A DNA stretch of 64,000 nucleotides, taken from positions 1,240,001 to 1,304,000 of the forward strand of contig NZ_WFKL01000001.1 of the NCBI RefSeq assembly GCF_009208105.1, in the 5' to 3' direction. The position numbers and the translations under genes are program-made. The notes under the pieces are model-generated. The model was not told where the DNA came from and did not search any database. It saw only the letters and a program-made list of their open reading frames with translations. Origin of the DNA: Rouxiella sp. S1S-2. Lineage in GTDB: Bacteria; Pseudomonadota; Gammaproteobacteria; Enterobacterales; Enterobacteriaceae. Below are positions 53,141-62,635 of this stretch, in pieces. Numbering within the stretch: the stretch's first letter is position 1; each line of letters starts with the position of its first letter.

Positions 53141-54082
53141 ATGTCTGATATCGATTATAGTTTTACCCGCGATTATCCTCGTGACCTGATTGGCTATGCG
53201 GGCAAACCTCCACACGCCAATTGGCCGGGCAACGCCCGCATTGCCGTGCAGTTTGTGCTTAATTATGAAGAGGGTGGCGAGAATAATGTTCTTCACGGCG
53301 ATGCCGGCTCGGAGCAATTTCTTTCCGATATTATCGGCGCTGCCAGCTTCCCTGACCGCCACATGTCGATGGATTCACTGTATGAATACGGTTCACGCGC
53401 AGGTTTCTGGCGTATCCATCAGGAGTTTGTGAAACGCGGCCTGCCGTTAACTATATTTGGCGTAGCCATGGCGCTGGCGCGTAATCCCGAGGTCGTCGAG
53501 GCTATCAAGCAGGCAGACTATGACGTAGTAAGCCACGGCTGGCGCTGGATCCATTATCAAGACATGAGTGAACAGCAGGAAGCTGAACACATGCAAAAAG
53601 CTGTGGCGATCATTGAGGACTTGTTTGGCAAAAAGCCGCTGGGCTGGTACACAGGACGCGACAGCCCGAACACTCGCAGGCTGTTGGCCGAGCAGGGCGG
53701 ATTTCAGTATGACAGCGACTATTATGGTGATGACCTGCCATTTTGGACGCCGGTTAAACTCGACTCCGGCGAAGTAAAACAGCACTTGATTATCCCTTAT
53801 ACCCTTGAAACCAATGATATGCGCTTTGCCTCGCCGCAGGGTTTTAACACCGGTGAACAGTTTTATACTTACCTGAAAGACAGCTTCGACGTGCTGTATG
53901 CTGAAGGTGAGACTTCGCCAAAAATGATGTCTATCGGCATGCACTGCCGTATTTTGGGTCGCCCAGGCCGGTTCCGCGCCCTGCAGCGTTTCCTGGATTA
54001 TGTAGAGTCTCACGACCGCGTATGGGTTTGTAAACGACAGGAAATTGCCGATCATTGGGTGAAGCATCACCCGGCTGAATAA
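53141..54082 (+). CDS. hpxB: Allantoinase, PuuE/polysaccharide-deacetylase type
   Basis: 313 residues. It opens with DYSFTRDYPRDLIGYAGKPPHANWPGNARIAVQFVLNYEEGGE in pieces typical of PuuE allantoinases, then a polysaccharide-deacetylase barrel (SHGWRWIHYQ, GWYTGRDSPNT). It is unrelated to the amidohydrolase AllB of E. coli. It opens the allantoin ring to allantoate. Third gene of hpxSAB. Confidence 0.88.
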   Translation: MSDIDYSFTRDYPRDLIGYAGKPPHANWPGNARIAVQFVLNYEEGGENNVLHGDAGSEQFLSDIIGAASFPDRHMSMDSLYEYGSRAGFWRIHQEFVKRGLPLTIFGVAMALARNPEVVEAIKQADYDVVSHGWRWIHYQDMSEQQEAEHMQKAVAIIEDLFGKKPLGWYTGRDSPNTRRLLAEQGGFQYDSDYYGDDLPFWTPVKLDSGEVKQHLIIPYTLETNDMRFASPQGFNTGEQFYTYLKDSFDVLYAEGETSPKMMSIGMHCRILGRPGRFRALQRFLDYVESHDRVWVCKRQEIADHWVKHHPAE

Positions 54083-54102
54083 ATCTCCGATAGCGTCCTA
54101 TG

Positions 54103-54133
54103 AGTCCTCTCTCCTGAGAAGGGGATGAGAGGG
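54103..54133. repeat. Imperfect GC-rich palindrome between hpxB and a LysR gene
   Basis: CCTCTCTCCT/GGGGATGAGAGG arms between two convergent genes. It may end either transcript, though no T-run follows, and looks like a short dispersed intergenic palindrome. Confidence 0.45.
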
Positions 54134-54134
54134 C

Positions 54135-55049
54135 TTAGTTTAGTTCACCGGACTGCGCGCAAATCAGCGTTCTCAGCCATTTTTGTGCACCGCCGTCAGT
54201 GGAGCGTCTATGCCACAGCAGATGAAATAGAATCTCGGGCATATCGACCGGCGGTTTGAACATCACTACCTTGTCACTTTTCTCACTGATTAAAACGCTT
54301 CGTTTCAAAACTGTTGCCACATAGTTTGTCTGTTGCACTACCTCGGCGACGGCAAACATGGTTGGCACCGTCAGCCGAAGCTCTCTGCTCAGGCCCTGAC
54401 TCCTAAGCTGTTCATCAACCAAACCATAGTGATGACCTTCCGGTGAAACCAATATGTGGCCCATGCTGAGATAGGTTTCTAACGTCATGCCATTTTTGGC
54501 AGCTTCACTGTCTTTTCTGACCAAGGTGACAAATTCATCGCTGAATAAGGGAAGCGATAATATTCTATTTTCAGCCTGCGACGGCGCAATGCCGACAGCC
54601 ATATCAATTTTTCCAGCATCAAGCAGTGAAACCGATTCATCGCGATCGACGAAGGTTCTTATATGAACAGTCACTCCCGGTGCTTGCTGATTAATGGCTT
54701 TCATCATACCCGGCAGTAATACCATTAATGGATATTCAGACATCCCAATCGTGAAAGAAGTCTTTATGCCTTCAGGAGAAAAGATTTCATCCGGCAGCAA
54801 CAGGTTGGCCAATTCATTAAGTGCTTTTGAAACATGTAGGCCGATCTCTTTTGCTCGAGCGGTGGGAAGCAACCCTGAGGCGCTGCGAATAAACAGCGGA
54901 TCGGCAAAATGCGTTCGCAAGCGCGACAGTGCCGCACTCATCGCCGGCTGGCTGACGGCGGCTTTGAGAGCAGCGCGGGTCACGTTCCGCTCCTCCATCA
55001 GCGCGTCGAAAGCAACCAGAAGATTCAGGTCTAGCCCCTTAAAATCCAT
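54135..55049 (-). CDS. LysR-family transcriptional regulator
   Basis: 304 residues: winged helix at the N-terminus (LLVAFDALMEERNVTRAAL, QPAMSAALSRLRTHF) and LysR substrate-binding domain. NodD/NahR-like in the helix region. It diverges from the SnoaL-like gene and probably controls it; target and effector unknown. Confidence 0.87.
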   Translation of the reverse strand: MDFKGLDLNLLVAFDALMEERNVTRAALKAAVSQPAMSAALSRLRTHFADPLFIRSASGLLPTARAKEIGLHVSKALNELANLLLPDEIFSPEGIKTSFTIGMSEYPLMVLLPGMMKAINQQAPGVTVHIRTFVDRDESVSLLDAGKIDMAVGIAPSQAENRILSLPLFSDEFVTLVRKDSEAAKNGMTLETYLSMGHILVSPEGHHYGLVDEQLRSQGLSRELRLTVPTMFAVAEVVQQTNYVATVLKRSVLISEKSDKVVMFKPPVDMPEILFHLLWHRRSTDGGAQKWLRTLICAQSGELN

Positions 55050-55167
55050 AAAACGTATATTCCTCTATATAGATCTCTTATTTCAATTATGGCTGATTCG
55101 AATGTGATACTTGCTGCGTAGTTCAGATTAACCACATAAAAATACATTCAGCCAGAGGAATATAAAG

Positions 55168-55611
55168 ATGTCAGCGTTTGATGAAACCACAGAGCGTCTT
55201 ATTACGGAGAAGAAGGCGGTTGAAAAGATTTATCAGGCCTTTAGCCTGCAAAATCCCGACTTGATTGATGAAGCGGTAACGCCTGATTGGGAGGATATTC
55301 CGCTCGCGCCCGGCCAGGCACCCGGCCCTCAAGGGTTGAAGCCTATTATTCGAGCGTTTATGGCCGCTTTTCCTGATGTTCAGATTGTTATTCACGACCT
55401 GATTCAGGTTCCGGGGCAGATTGCAGTTCGTGCTGAAATTACCGGTACACATAAAGGAAGCTTTATGGGCATCGAACCCACGGGGAAATTTGTCAGCATT
55501 CGATTGCATGAATTTCATCGTCTTAATGGCGAACGCGTCACGACCACTTGGCATCTTGAGGACTGGTTTGGGGTGTTTATGCAGCTCGGCCAGTTTCCCC
55601 CTCTCGCTTAA
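55168..55611 (+). CDS. SnoaL-like ester cyclase family protein
   Basis: 147 residues, NTF2-like cone fold. Features of the SnoaL-type family: IYQAFSLQNPDLIDEAVTPDW, FPDVQIVIHDLI and GTHKGSFMGIEPTGK. Such proteins include polyketide cyclases and many uncharacterised stress or catabolic proteins. It is monocistronic, divergent from the LysR gene and distant from the APE cluster, so no link with polyene synthesis is implied. Confidence 0.8.
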   Translation: MSAFDETTERLITEKKAVEKIYQAFSLQNPDLIDEAVTPDWEDIPLAPGQAPGPQGLKPIIRAFMAAFPDVQIVIHDLIQVPGQIAVRAEITGTHKGSFMGIEPTGKFVSIRLHEFHRLNGERVTTTWHLEDWFGVFMQLGQFPPLA

Positions 55612-55650
55612 AAAAACAGGTCGAACCGTTTGGGGATCGACCTGCTGTAT
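55611..55650. terminator. Bidirectional terminator between SnoaL-like and PTS genes
   Basis: Stem CAGGTCGA/TCGACCTG (55617-55624 with 55637-55644). The A-run at 55611-55616 reads as U-run for the minus strand, so it mainly ends the PTS operon. Confidence 0.85.
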
Positions 55651-55665
55651 TGTTTTAAAAGACGA

Positions 55666-57024
55666 TTACTTTGCCATCGCTTCAGTACCGGCCTGCGCCG
55701 CCTGCGTTGAAATATGATGCTGTTCTTCGCGATATTTCTGTCTGTCCCACACGCGGAAGAACGGATAGTAAATCACCATCGAGATTGCCAGATTCACCAC
55801 CTGAATGACCGTGCCCGAAATATGTCCACCGGTGGCCAGATAGCCACTAATGAATATAGGGGTGGTAAACGGCAGGGCTATTCCAACCGGCGGTGTGACT
55901 AACCCCGTTGCCATCGCGGTGTAGGTGACAATCACCAGCACCACCGGCGTGAGGATAAACGGCAGGAAGAAATACGGGTTCATCACCAGCGGGATACCAA
56001 ACACCATCGGTTCACTAATGTTGAACAAGCATCCCGGCGCCGCGATGCGACCCAGCTGTTTCATCTGTGCACTACGGCTGCGGATTAGCATAAAGATCAC
56101 CAGCCCTAACAGCGCGCCGGTTCCTCCAGGGGCTATCCACAAATCGTAAAATTGCTGCGTGATGATGTGTGGAAGTGGCTGATTGGTTTGAAACGCCGTC
56201 AAGTTCTCGGACATATTCGACAGCCAAATTGGCTGAATGAATACCAACACTATTGCATCACCGTGCAGGCCCAGCGTCCACAGCAAACCGATTAGAATCA
56301 CCGAGAAAATCATGCCCGGCAGCGTGCCGCCAATATGATGCATCGGAATGCCGATAATGGTGGAGATCATGGTATTAATATCGCCAAAAGGCGTTGCCTC
56401 GACGATAAGGCGCAGTGCTAACACCACCGCCAATACGCAAAATCCTGGCACCAGACTCAGAAACGATTTTGCTACCGCTGGAGGAACGCCCTCAGGCATG
56501 GTAATAACCAGATCCCGGCTGTGAACAAAGCGATAAATCTCGGTTGAAAGCAGGGCAATAATAATGGCAACAAACAGCCCCTGACTGCCGATGAAATTCA
56601 TCGGTAATACGCCTTTCACCATCATGGCTTCAGCACTGACCACCGGCGTAAATAAAGTGTGCTGGGGAATAGTGAGTAAAAAAGCCACCAAAGAAACAGC
56701 ACCGGTGCTGAGGGGATCCAAACCACGATATTTCTCTGCCAGACGGTAGGCAATACCAAAGCTGGAGATAATAGCCATAATGTCGTAGGTTGCTTTTACC
56801 GGATAAAGCAGCTTGTCTCGCCAGGCTGCACCGAATACGTCCCCCATGAAATTGGCATAGCTGGGGAACGGTAAATAGGCAAAAATAAGAAAGAACGATC
56901 CAATCAGCATGAAGGGCATGTTTAAAATAATGCCGTCACGAACTGATAATATATGCTTTTGTCCAGCAATTTTTAATGCCGCCGGTAATACGTAACGCTC
57001 TATCAACATATTTATATTAGCCAT
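55666..57024 (-). CDS. PTS EIIC component, cellobiose/lactose family
   Basis: 452 residues, membrane permease of the Lac family. Typical opening IERYVLPAALKIAGQKHILSVRDG in pieces, and the substrate-site region FNISEPMVFGIPLVMNPYFFLPF. It moves and phosphorylates a beta-glucoside with the IIA and IIB proteins upstream. Last gene of the four-gene operon, 58 nt after the glucosidase. Confidence 0.9.
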   Translation of the reverse strand: MANINMLIERYVLPAALKIAGQKHILSVRDGIILNMPFMLIGSFFLIFAYLPFPSYANFMGDVFGAAWRDKLLYPVKATYDIMAIISSFGIAYRLAEKYRGLDPLSTGAVSLVAFLLTIPQHTLFTPVVSAEAMMVKGVLPMNFIGSQGLFVAIIIALLSTEIYRFVHSRDLVITMPEGVPPAVAKSFLSLVPGFCVLAVVLALRLIVEATPFGDINTMISTIIGIPMHHIGGTLPGMIFSVILIGLLWTLGLHGDAIVLVFIQPIWLSNMSENLTAFQTNQPLPHIITQQFYDLWIAPGGTGALLGLVIFMLIRSRSAQMKQLGRIAAPGCLFNISEPMVFGIPLVMNPYFFLPFILTPVVLVIVTYTAMATGLVTPPVGIALPFTTPIFISGYLATGGHISGTVIQVVNLAISMVIYYPFFRVWDRQKYREEQHHISTQAAQAGTEAMAK

Positions 57025-57082
57025 AGTCCCCCCTGTCCTTTACCCGTTGTATTTCATTCTGAAATCTCTAGGGTAAATGTGA

Positions 57083-58384
57083 TTAATTAAACTGCGGTAA
57101 GTAACGACGATTTATAGTGAGTACTTCTTCCAGGATTTCTTCGGCAATATTGGCATTGCCAATTAATGGATTGGTTACCAACGCCAGTATTGCGCTTTTT
57201 TTGCAGCCTTTTACGGCGGCTTCGATGGTCAGGCGTTCGAAATCTTTTACCTGCTGCGTTAAACCATTCATGGCTGAAGGCAGAGGGCCAAATGAAAGTG
57301 GATGTGCGCCCTGTGCGTCGATCACACAGTTAGTTTCTATTACTGCATCATAAGGCAGTCCAATGATGGCCCCTTTATTTTGCGTATTTACCACCAGCAC
57401 TTTACCCGAATTACTGTGGATCGCGCGGATCAGTTCCACCGCCACTTCGGAATAAAATGCGCCGCCGCGGAAATTAAGCTGCTCAGGCTTTTCGGCCAGA
57501 TGAGGGTCGGCATACAGAGCAAAGAGTTCGGCTTCGACCTTCATGACCTGCTCGGCGCGCGTCCCACGCTCGGCAGCGGCTTCAAATTCTTCAGCCAGCA
57601 TCGCTTCTGTTTGATAGAAGTAGCGATGATACGGGCACGGAATGGCGCCCAGCGCCCGCAGGAAAGCCGGTGGCCAAGGCGTATCTTTAATGTTGTTCAT
57701 CGTCAACGTTTCGCCGTTGCACAACCGCTCGATAACGGATTCAGTCACGTCTTGCCCTTTAAGCGTTACCTGATGAACCCAAACCATGTGATTCAAACCG
57801 GCAAAACGCAGCTCGACGTCGTCGTAGGGTGCCTGGAGCATGTTGGCGACCATATGATGCATATGGACCGGCACATTGCACAGGCCGATAATTTTCGCTT
57901 TGCTGTAGCGGCTGACGGCTTCGGTAACGATGCCTGCCGGATTGGTAAAGTTGATTATCCAGGCGTCAGGGGCCAATTCTTCAACCGCTTTAGCGACCTC
58001 GAGCATCACCGGAATAGTCCGCAGCGCCTTGGCGAAGCCGCCAACGCCGGTGGTTTCCTGACCCAGCATGTTGAACTTAAGACCTAAACGCTCGTCTGCC
58101 GCACGCGCCGCAAGTTGGCCTACCCGCAGCTGAGTCAGCACGAAGCTTGAGCCACGAATGGCTTCTTCAAGAGAAAAGTGAACCGTTACTTTGATTTGCT
58201 CAAGGCCGTTGCGGATAAACATGCGGCGGGTAAGCTCGGCAATGACCTGTACTTTTTCACGACCCGCCTCTACGTCTACCAGTGCCAGTTCGGTGATGCC
58301 AATCTCGCCGTGATGCTGAATCAGTCCATCAACGAGTTCTGGCGTATAGCTGCTGCCACCGCCGATAACAGTAATTTTGGTCAT
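57083..58384 (-). CDS. 6-phospho-beta-glucosidase, GH4
   Basis: 433 residues. NAD-binding [15 protein letters not shown] at the N-terminus, metal ligands C169 (GLCNVP) and H199 (GLNHMVW) as in GH4. Family known to need NAD and Mn and to act by redox-elimination. It hydrolyses the 6-phosphorylated disaccharide delivered by the PTS; ChbF and LicH are the nearest known types. It starts 1 nt after the IIA gene. Confidence 0.9.
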   Translation of the reverse strand: MTKITVIGGGSSYTPELVDGLIQHHGEIGITELALVDVEAGREKVQVIAELTRRMFIRNGLEQIKVTVHFSLEEAIRGSSFVLTQLRVGQLAARAADERLGLKFNMLGQETTGVGGFAKALRTIPVMLEVAKAVEELAPDAWIINFTNPAGIVTEAVSRYSKAKIIGLCNVPVHMHHMVANMLQAPYDDVELRFAGLNHMVWVHQVTLKGQDVTESVIERLCNGETLTMNNIKDTPWPPAFLRALGAIPCPYHRYFYQTEAMLAEEFEAAAERGTRAEQVMKVEAELFALYADPHLAEKPEQLNFRGGAFYSEVAVELIRAIHSNSGKVLVVNTQNKGAIIGLPYDAVIETNCVIDAQGAHPLSFGPLPSAMNGLTQQVKDFERLTIEAAVKGCKKSAILALVTNPLIGNANIAEEILEEVLTINRRYLPQFN

Positions 58385-58385
58385 A

Positions 58386-58760
58386 TTAATCTCCTTGCGG
58401 GTTACGGCGATAGAGTTCGATCATATCGCTGGCTAATTCCTGAATAAGCATGGCGTTCATCAAATGGTCTTGCGCATGGACCAAAATTAAACTCACGGGA
58501 ACTTTCCCTGAGCCTTCATCCATACCAATTAATTCGGTCTGAATTTTATGCGCGGCAGAAATAAATAACGTTGCTTCTTCGATGAGACTGAGTGCCTGTG
58601 TAATGTTATCGTTTCTTGCTTCTCTGAGCGCTGAAAGAAGCGTGCTTCTAGCACTTCCGGCCTGCACTAATAATTCCATCACTTTATTTTCGAGATCAAA
58701 AGAATCGAAATGAGTAACGTCGAGTTTAACACTTTCAAGAATACTATTTTCCAGAGTCAC
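58386..58760 (-). CDS. PTS EIIA component, lactose/cellobiose family
   Basis: 124 residues, three-helix IIA. Phosphoryl-accepting His95 in LVHAQDHLM. It takes phosphate from HPr and passes it to IIB. Second gene of the operon, separated from IIB by 77 nt. Confidence 0.9.
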   Translation of the reverse strand: MTLENSILESVKLDVTHFDSFDLENKVMELLVQAGSARSTLLSALREARNDNITQALSLIEEATLFISAAHKIQTELIGMDEGSGKVPVSLILVHAQDHLMNAMLIQELASDMIELYRRNPQGD

Positions 58761-58837
58761 ACAGTCCCCTTGTTCGAAGGCCAGATAAATATTGTCCTGC
58801 CCTTGAGAAAAGATTTTCTATTTACGAGTGATAAGAA

Positions 58838-59143
58838 TTAAGAAATAAGGCTTAAGGCCTGGTCTAATACTTTATCCCCTCTCATCGTGCCGTAATCCAT
58901 CATATTAATAACTTCAACCTGTTTGCCGTGACGTGCAGCAATATCAGACAGGCGGGCATGTTCATATTTCACCTGCGGTCCTAACATTACGACATCGGCC
59001 AACAGAATAATTCTTTCGAATTCAGCCACCGGTACGGCTTCAATATCGATAGATAATTGTCGCTTGGTGGCTTCTGTTTTCATTTTTTGAACCAGCATGC
59101 TGGTAGACATACCGGCCGCACAGCATAGAAAAATTTTTTGCAT
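58838..59143 (-). CDS. PTS EIIB component, lactose/cellobiose family
   Basis: 101 residues. P-loop-like active site MQKIFLCCAAGMSTSML with phosphocysteine C8. First gene of the operon; the order IIB-IIA-glucosidase-IIC differs from the E. coli chbBCARFG layout, and no ChbR or ChbG is present. Confidence 0.92.
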   Translation of the reverse strand: MQKIFLCCAAGMSTSMLVQKMKTEATKRQLSIDIEAVPVAEFERIILLADVVMLGPQVKYEHARLSDIAARHGKQVEVINMMDYGTMRGDKVLDQALSLIS

Positions 59144-59582
59144 AAAATGAATTCCCTTTTATTAAACCTCATCGGCTGTGGAAATATAAAACGCTAGCGT
59201 AGAGATGAAGTAAATAGGCTAAATCATAGGTTTTAATTATGATAACGATTAAATCTCAATTAAAACAATGTGATGAGCCTTTTTTTGTCGTGAAATTTTT
59301 TTTCATGAATGTGATCTGAGATTAGTTTTATTTTTACAAGAAAAAAGTATTTATCAAAAAAATCATCAATATCAATTGGTTGTGTTATTTCGTGGTGATG
59401 TAGATCACAAAGTTTTTACCCTGGCTTTAAAGGTCTTTGAAAATTATTTTCATTTTGGTAGTCTGGCTCATAGGGAATTATGCTGTGTGAAAATCATGCC
59501 GATTTGGTAGGCTGAGTTATGAACAATGTGAGCAGTCGATGGCCTGTGTGCATGGCCGACGAAAGAAAAGGGCAACTCAGCG
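59144..59582. other. Regulatory region between PTS operon and RpiR gene
   Basis: 439 nt, A/T-rich with long T and A runs, no gene. It carries a near-consensus CRP site (59394-59409) and a CRP half site TGTGA at 59310-59314, so both divergent units may be catabolite controlled. Confidence 0.55.
59394..59409. promoter_or_regulatory. Near-consensus CRP site
   Basis: GGTGATGTAGATCACA differs by one base from TGTGA-N6-TCACA. It lies about 250 nt before the IIB start and about 175 nt before the RpiR start. Confidence 0.68.
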
Positions 59583-60713
59583 GTGGATATTGTTTATCAA
59601 ATTCAATTCTTGCAGGGGCAATTCAGTCGACAAGAAAACAAAGTCGTCAAAGTCATCCTGGAAAATCCGGCGTTTGCATCGATTGCCACGCTAGAACAGC
59701 TGGCATCGCGTGCGGGCGTTAGCACCGACACGGTGGCGCATTTTGCCACCTCGCTCGGCTGTCAGGATGTTAACGACTTTATGACCCATATGCGGGCACA
59801 GAAATTGACTTATAGCACCGATACTCCCGTTTCAAAGCCCGTTTTGGGGGGAACGGACATTGCCTTCGCCTCAGCGGCTTCAATCGGTAAAATGCCTGGG
59901 GTAAGTCAGGAAATACTTCGCCGTTTTGCTAAATCCATCGGCTATGAAGACATTGGCGACATCATTTATCAGATTCGCGCGCAGCAAAACCAGCTCAGCC
60001 AGCAGGAAAGCAAAGTGGCACAAGCCATTCTCGATGATGTGGCTTTTGCTTCATCGGCAACCATTGAACAGCTGGCTTCGCAGGCGGGCGTGAGTCCGGC
60101 AACCATCACGCGTTTTGCTAAATCAATGGGCTGTGACGATATCCGCGACCTGCGCATGAAACTGGCGCAGGCCAGCGCGGTGGGCTCTCGCTATATGGCT
60201 CAGCAGCCAGAAAAATCGGCCAGCAAAGGCTCGGCGGGTTGGATTGGTAAAATCGGTGAGCGCGAGCACAGCGTTCATCAACAGCTGCAGCAGTTCGACG
60301 AACAGGCCTTTATCAGGGCTGCCACGCTAATATCATCGGCCAATAAAGGCGTCTATATCTTTAGTACTGAAAGCCGCTGTACGCTGTTTGCCAGCGAATT
60401 GCAAAATAGCCTGTTACGCGCGGGTTATCCTGCCTATGCGTTTAACGACCCTGAATTAATGCGCATCAGCGCCTCAGGCCTGACGGCGCAGCATGCGGTT
60501 TTGGCGCTGTCGTTAAGTGATGAAAACGGGCTGTTGCCCGAGATTGCCGGGCATGCTTTGAACTGCGGTGCGGGCGTGGTCGCTATTGCCTTGGCGGATT
60601 CACCACTGGCGGCACAGGCTACGTCGCTTTTATCTCTGCAGCCGGGGCAGGCGCACACCTTTAGTTCGCAGGGAATGCTGCTGGCCATAGACCTGCTGCT
60701 GGAACAGCTCTGA
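59583..60713 (+). CDS. RpiR/MurR-family regulator with repeated HTH region
   Basis: 376 residues from GTG 59583; the frame has no ATG before the stop at 59529. RpiR proteins are usually about 280-290 residues. Here an HTH_6 unit at about 5-72 (EQLASRAGVSTDTV) is followed by a shortened unit at about 92-128 (PGVSQEILRRFAKSIGYEDI) and a third full unit at about 129-197 (EQLASQAGVSPATITRFAKSMGCDDI), then a SIS sugar-phosphate domain (about 240-376). Divergent from the PTS operon, which it probably controls in response to a phosphosugar. Confidence 0.88.
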   Translation: MDIVYQIQFLQGQFSRQENKVVKVILENPAFASIATLEQLASRAGVSTDTVAHFATSLGCQDVNDFMTHMRAQKLTYSTDTPVSKPVLGGTDIAFASAASIGKMPGVSQEILRRFAKSIGYEDIGDIIYQIRAQQNQLSQQESKVAQAILDDVAFASSATIEQLASQAGVSPATITRFAKSMGCDDIRDLRMKLAQASAVGSRYMAQQPEKSASKGSAGWIGKIGEREHSVHQQLQQFDEQAFIRAATLISSANKGVYIFSTESRCTLFASELQNSLLRAGYPAYAFNDPELMRISASGLTAQHAVLALSLSDENGLLPEIAGHALNCGAGVVAIALADSPLAAQATSLLSLQPGQAHTFSSQGMLLAIDLLLEQL

Positions 60714-60750
60714 GTTGCTCTGGTCGGATTATCGCGGCACCCCATTCCTG

Positions 60751-60777
60751 CCTTCCCCGCTGAATAAACGGGGAAGG
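60751..60777. repeat. GC-rich palindrome between RpiR gene and hpxZ
   Basis: Nine-base-pair stem CCTTCCCCG/CGGGGAAGG with a 9-nt loop, between convergent genes. No T-run. May act as REP-like mRNA 3' end protector. Confidence 0.55.
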
Positions 60778-60811
60778 GCGGAAACCTCTCATCCCAAGAC
60801 GGGTGCAGGGG

Positions 60812-61195
60812 TTAAATCATCAGGCTCACGTGTGCGGCGACTATCTTCCAGCCGCTCGGCATCTTAATCCAGGTTTGCATCTGTCGACCGGTTTTCTCAC
60901 TGCCTTCGCGGCGAAACTCAGTGCTGGCAATCGCCATATCGTCGCCGTAAGTGGTGATCACCGTGTTTTGCAAATCACGCTCCAGCCCCTGCGCCGGACG
61001 TGAGGCGCGGAATTCGCGAATAGCATCAATGCCGTATAAGTTCTCTCCGGCCCCAAAGCGAACGGTGCGGGGGTCATGCCAAAATAACTCATCCAAAACC
61101 ACGGTGTCGTTGGTAATCAGCGCCTGTTCATAGCGATAAAAAGCCGCATTAACCTCAGCCAAAATCGCCGGACGATCGACATTTTCAGTTTTCAT
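60812..61195 (-). CDS. hpxZ: HpxZ, AtzH-like (DUF3225) protein
   Basis: 127 residues from ATG 61195; the frame extends 14 codons upstream but MKTENVDRPAILAEVNAAF is the family's normal start. NTF2-like fold with RFGAGENLYGIDAIREFRASRP. In Klebsiella hpxZ ends the hpxWXYZ group next to oxamate amidohydrolase; its own function is not settled. Confidence 0.82.
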   Translation of the reverse strand: MKTENVDRPAILAEVNAAFYRYEQALITNDTVVLDELFWHDPRTVRFGAGENLYGIDAIREFRASRPAQGLERDLQNTVITTYGDDMAIASTEFRREGSEKTGRQMQTWIKMPSGWKIVAAHVSLMI

Positions 61196-61237
61196 ATTGA
61201 TCTCTATCTTCTGCAAAAAAGAGTGTAAATCAGGCAA

Positions 61238-62635
61238 TCAGCGAATGATCGAGCTGCTGACACTGACGATCCCCTGTTGTTCCAAAGCCCAGGCTGCGCG
61301 CAGGCACAGGTCTTCGCGCCACGGCGGAGCTATCAGCTGCAGTCCGATGGGCAAGCCACCGGCGGTAATTAGCGGCACAGAAACCACCGGTAATCCAAGA
61401 AACGAAATTGGTTGAGTCAGCATGCCCATGCTGGCGCGGGTTGGCAGCGAGACGCCATTGATTTCAATGCTCTCCTGGCCGATTAACGTTGCCGGGCACG
61501 GGGTTGAAGGCGCGATTAAAATGTCCCAGTGTTCGAACATTGGTAACACCTGCTGCTGGAACTGGTGACGGAAACGCTGCGCTTGAACGTACCATGCCGC
61601 GGGTATCATTGCACCGGCTAATAGGCGCTCGCGCGAAAGCGGTTCAAACTGCTCGGGAATAGTGCGCAGCAAAGGCAAATACTGGTTTCCGCCTTCTGAC
61701 GCAGTAAGGATAAACGCCGCCGAGCGGGCCAGCTCGGCCTGTGGCATTTCAATTTCCTCCTGCGCCTCAAGCGCCTGAGCCACACGTTTTACCGCATCCT
61801 TGGCATTATCGTCACACCAGGTATTGAAATAACCGCCGAGTACCGCGGTGCGCAGGCCTTGCTGGCCGCGCGCAAGTTGAGAAAAGGTTTCGCTGGTCGG
61901 TTTTTTTGCCTGAAACGCATCCGCGACGTCGATGCCCTGCATTGCATCATACACCTGCGCAAGGTCGCTGCTGCTGCGCGCCATCGGGCCAAGGTGGTCG
62001 AGGCTAGCGACAAAAGGCTGGCTGCCGCGGCGCGAGACTCTGCCAAAGGTCGGCTTAAGCCCTAAGATGCCGCTTAGCGAAGAAGGGACGCGAATAGAAC
62101 CATTGGTATCGCTGCCCAAAGTAAAATGCACCAACCCGGCGGCGACGGCAGCGGCGGAACCGCCCGAAGAGCCGCCGGCAATGCGCGCGCGATCTCGCGG
62201 ATTTCGCGTGGCACCATAGTGGCTATTTTCAGTGGTAAAACCGTAGGCGTAGGCGTCCATGTTTAGCATGCCGGAGAGTAGCGCACCGTTTTCGGCCAAG
62301 CGGGCGACGGTCCAGGCATCCTCTTTTGCCACCGGATTGCTGCTGTTAAGGCTGGCTCCGGCCAGAGTGACTTGCCCGGTGACATCAAGCAGATTTTTAA
62401 CCGCGTAAGGCACCGCCGCAAGCGGAGGTAAGGTGCTGCCACTGGCGCGTAGTTTATCGATTTTGGCCGCTTCACACAGCATACGTTCGCCGGTTACGTG
62501 GGTGTAGGCATTGAGTGTTGGGTCGGCTTTTTCTATATTATCGAGCGTTTGTCGGGCAATTTCGCGGGCAGAAACATCCCCGTTTTTGAGCGCCTGCTGG
62601 ATATCGCTAATACTGCTTTCGTGTAAAGGTTTCAT
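61238..62635 (-). CDS. hpxY: Amidase signature-family hydrolase (HpxY, AtzE-like)
   Basis: 465 residues. Complete Ser-cisSer-Lys triad: K80 (VPYAVKNLLD), S156 (GGSSGGS) and S180 (GSDTNGSIR). AtzE-like amidases work with a small AtzG-like partner, here HpxX, whose gene overlaps by 4 nt. Substrate in the purine-nitrogen pathway not established. Confidence 0.86.
   Translation of the reverse strand: MKPLHESSISDIQQALKNGDVSAREIARQTLDNIEKADPTLNAYTHVTGERMLCEAAKIDKLRASGSTLPPLAAVPYAVKNLLDVTGQVTLAGASLNSSNPVAKEDAWTVARLAENGALLSGMLNMDAYAYGFTTENSHYGATRNPRDRARIAGGSSGGSAAAVAAGLVHFTLGSDTNGSIRVPSSLSGILGLKPTFGRVSRRGSQPFVASLDHLGPMARSSSDLAQVYDAMQGIDVADAFQAKKPTSETFSQLARGQQGLRTAVLGGYFNTWCDDNAKDAVKRVAQALEAQEEIEMPQAELARSAAFILTASEGGNQYLPLLRTIPEQFEPLSRERLLAGAMIPAAWYVQAQRFRHQFQQQVLPMFEHWDILIAPSTPCPATLIGQESIEINGVSLPTRASMGMLTQPISFLGLPVVSVPLITAGGLPIGLQLIAPPWREDLCLRAAWALEQQGIVSVSSSIIR

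Noticed and set aside
55168..55611. SnoaL-like protein as a polyketide cyclase belonging to the APE pathway
   Set aside because: It is 15 kb from the APE cluster, has its own LysR neighbour, and the family is functionally very broad.
57302..58087. 261-codon open frame antisense to the GH4 gene
   Set aside because: Shadow frame of a conserved enzyme; no recognisable domain or start signal.
59519..59722. 67-codon frame ahead of the RpiR gene
   Set aside because: It overlaps the RpiR coding region in another frame and has no family resemblance.
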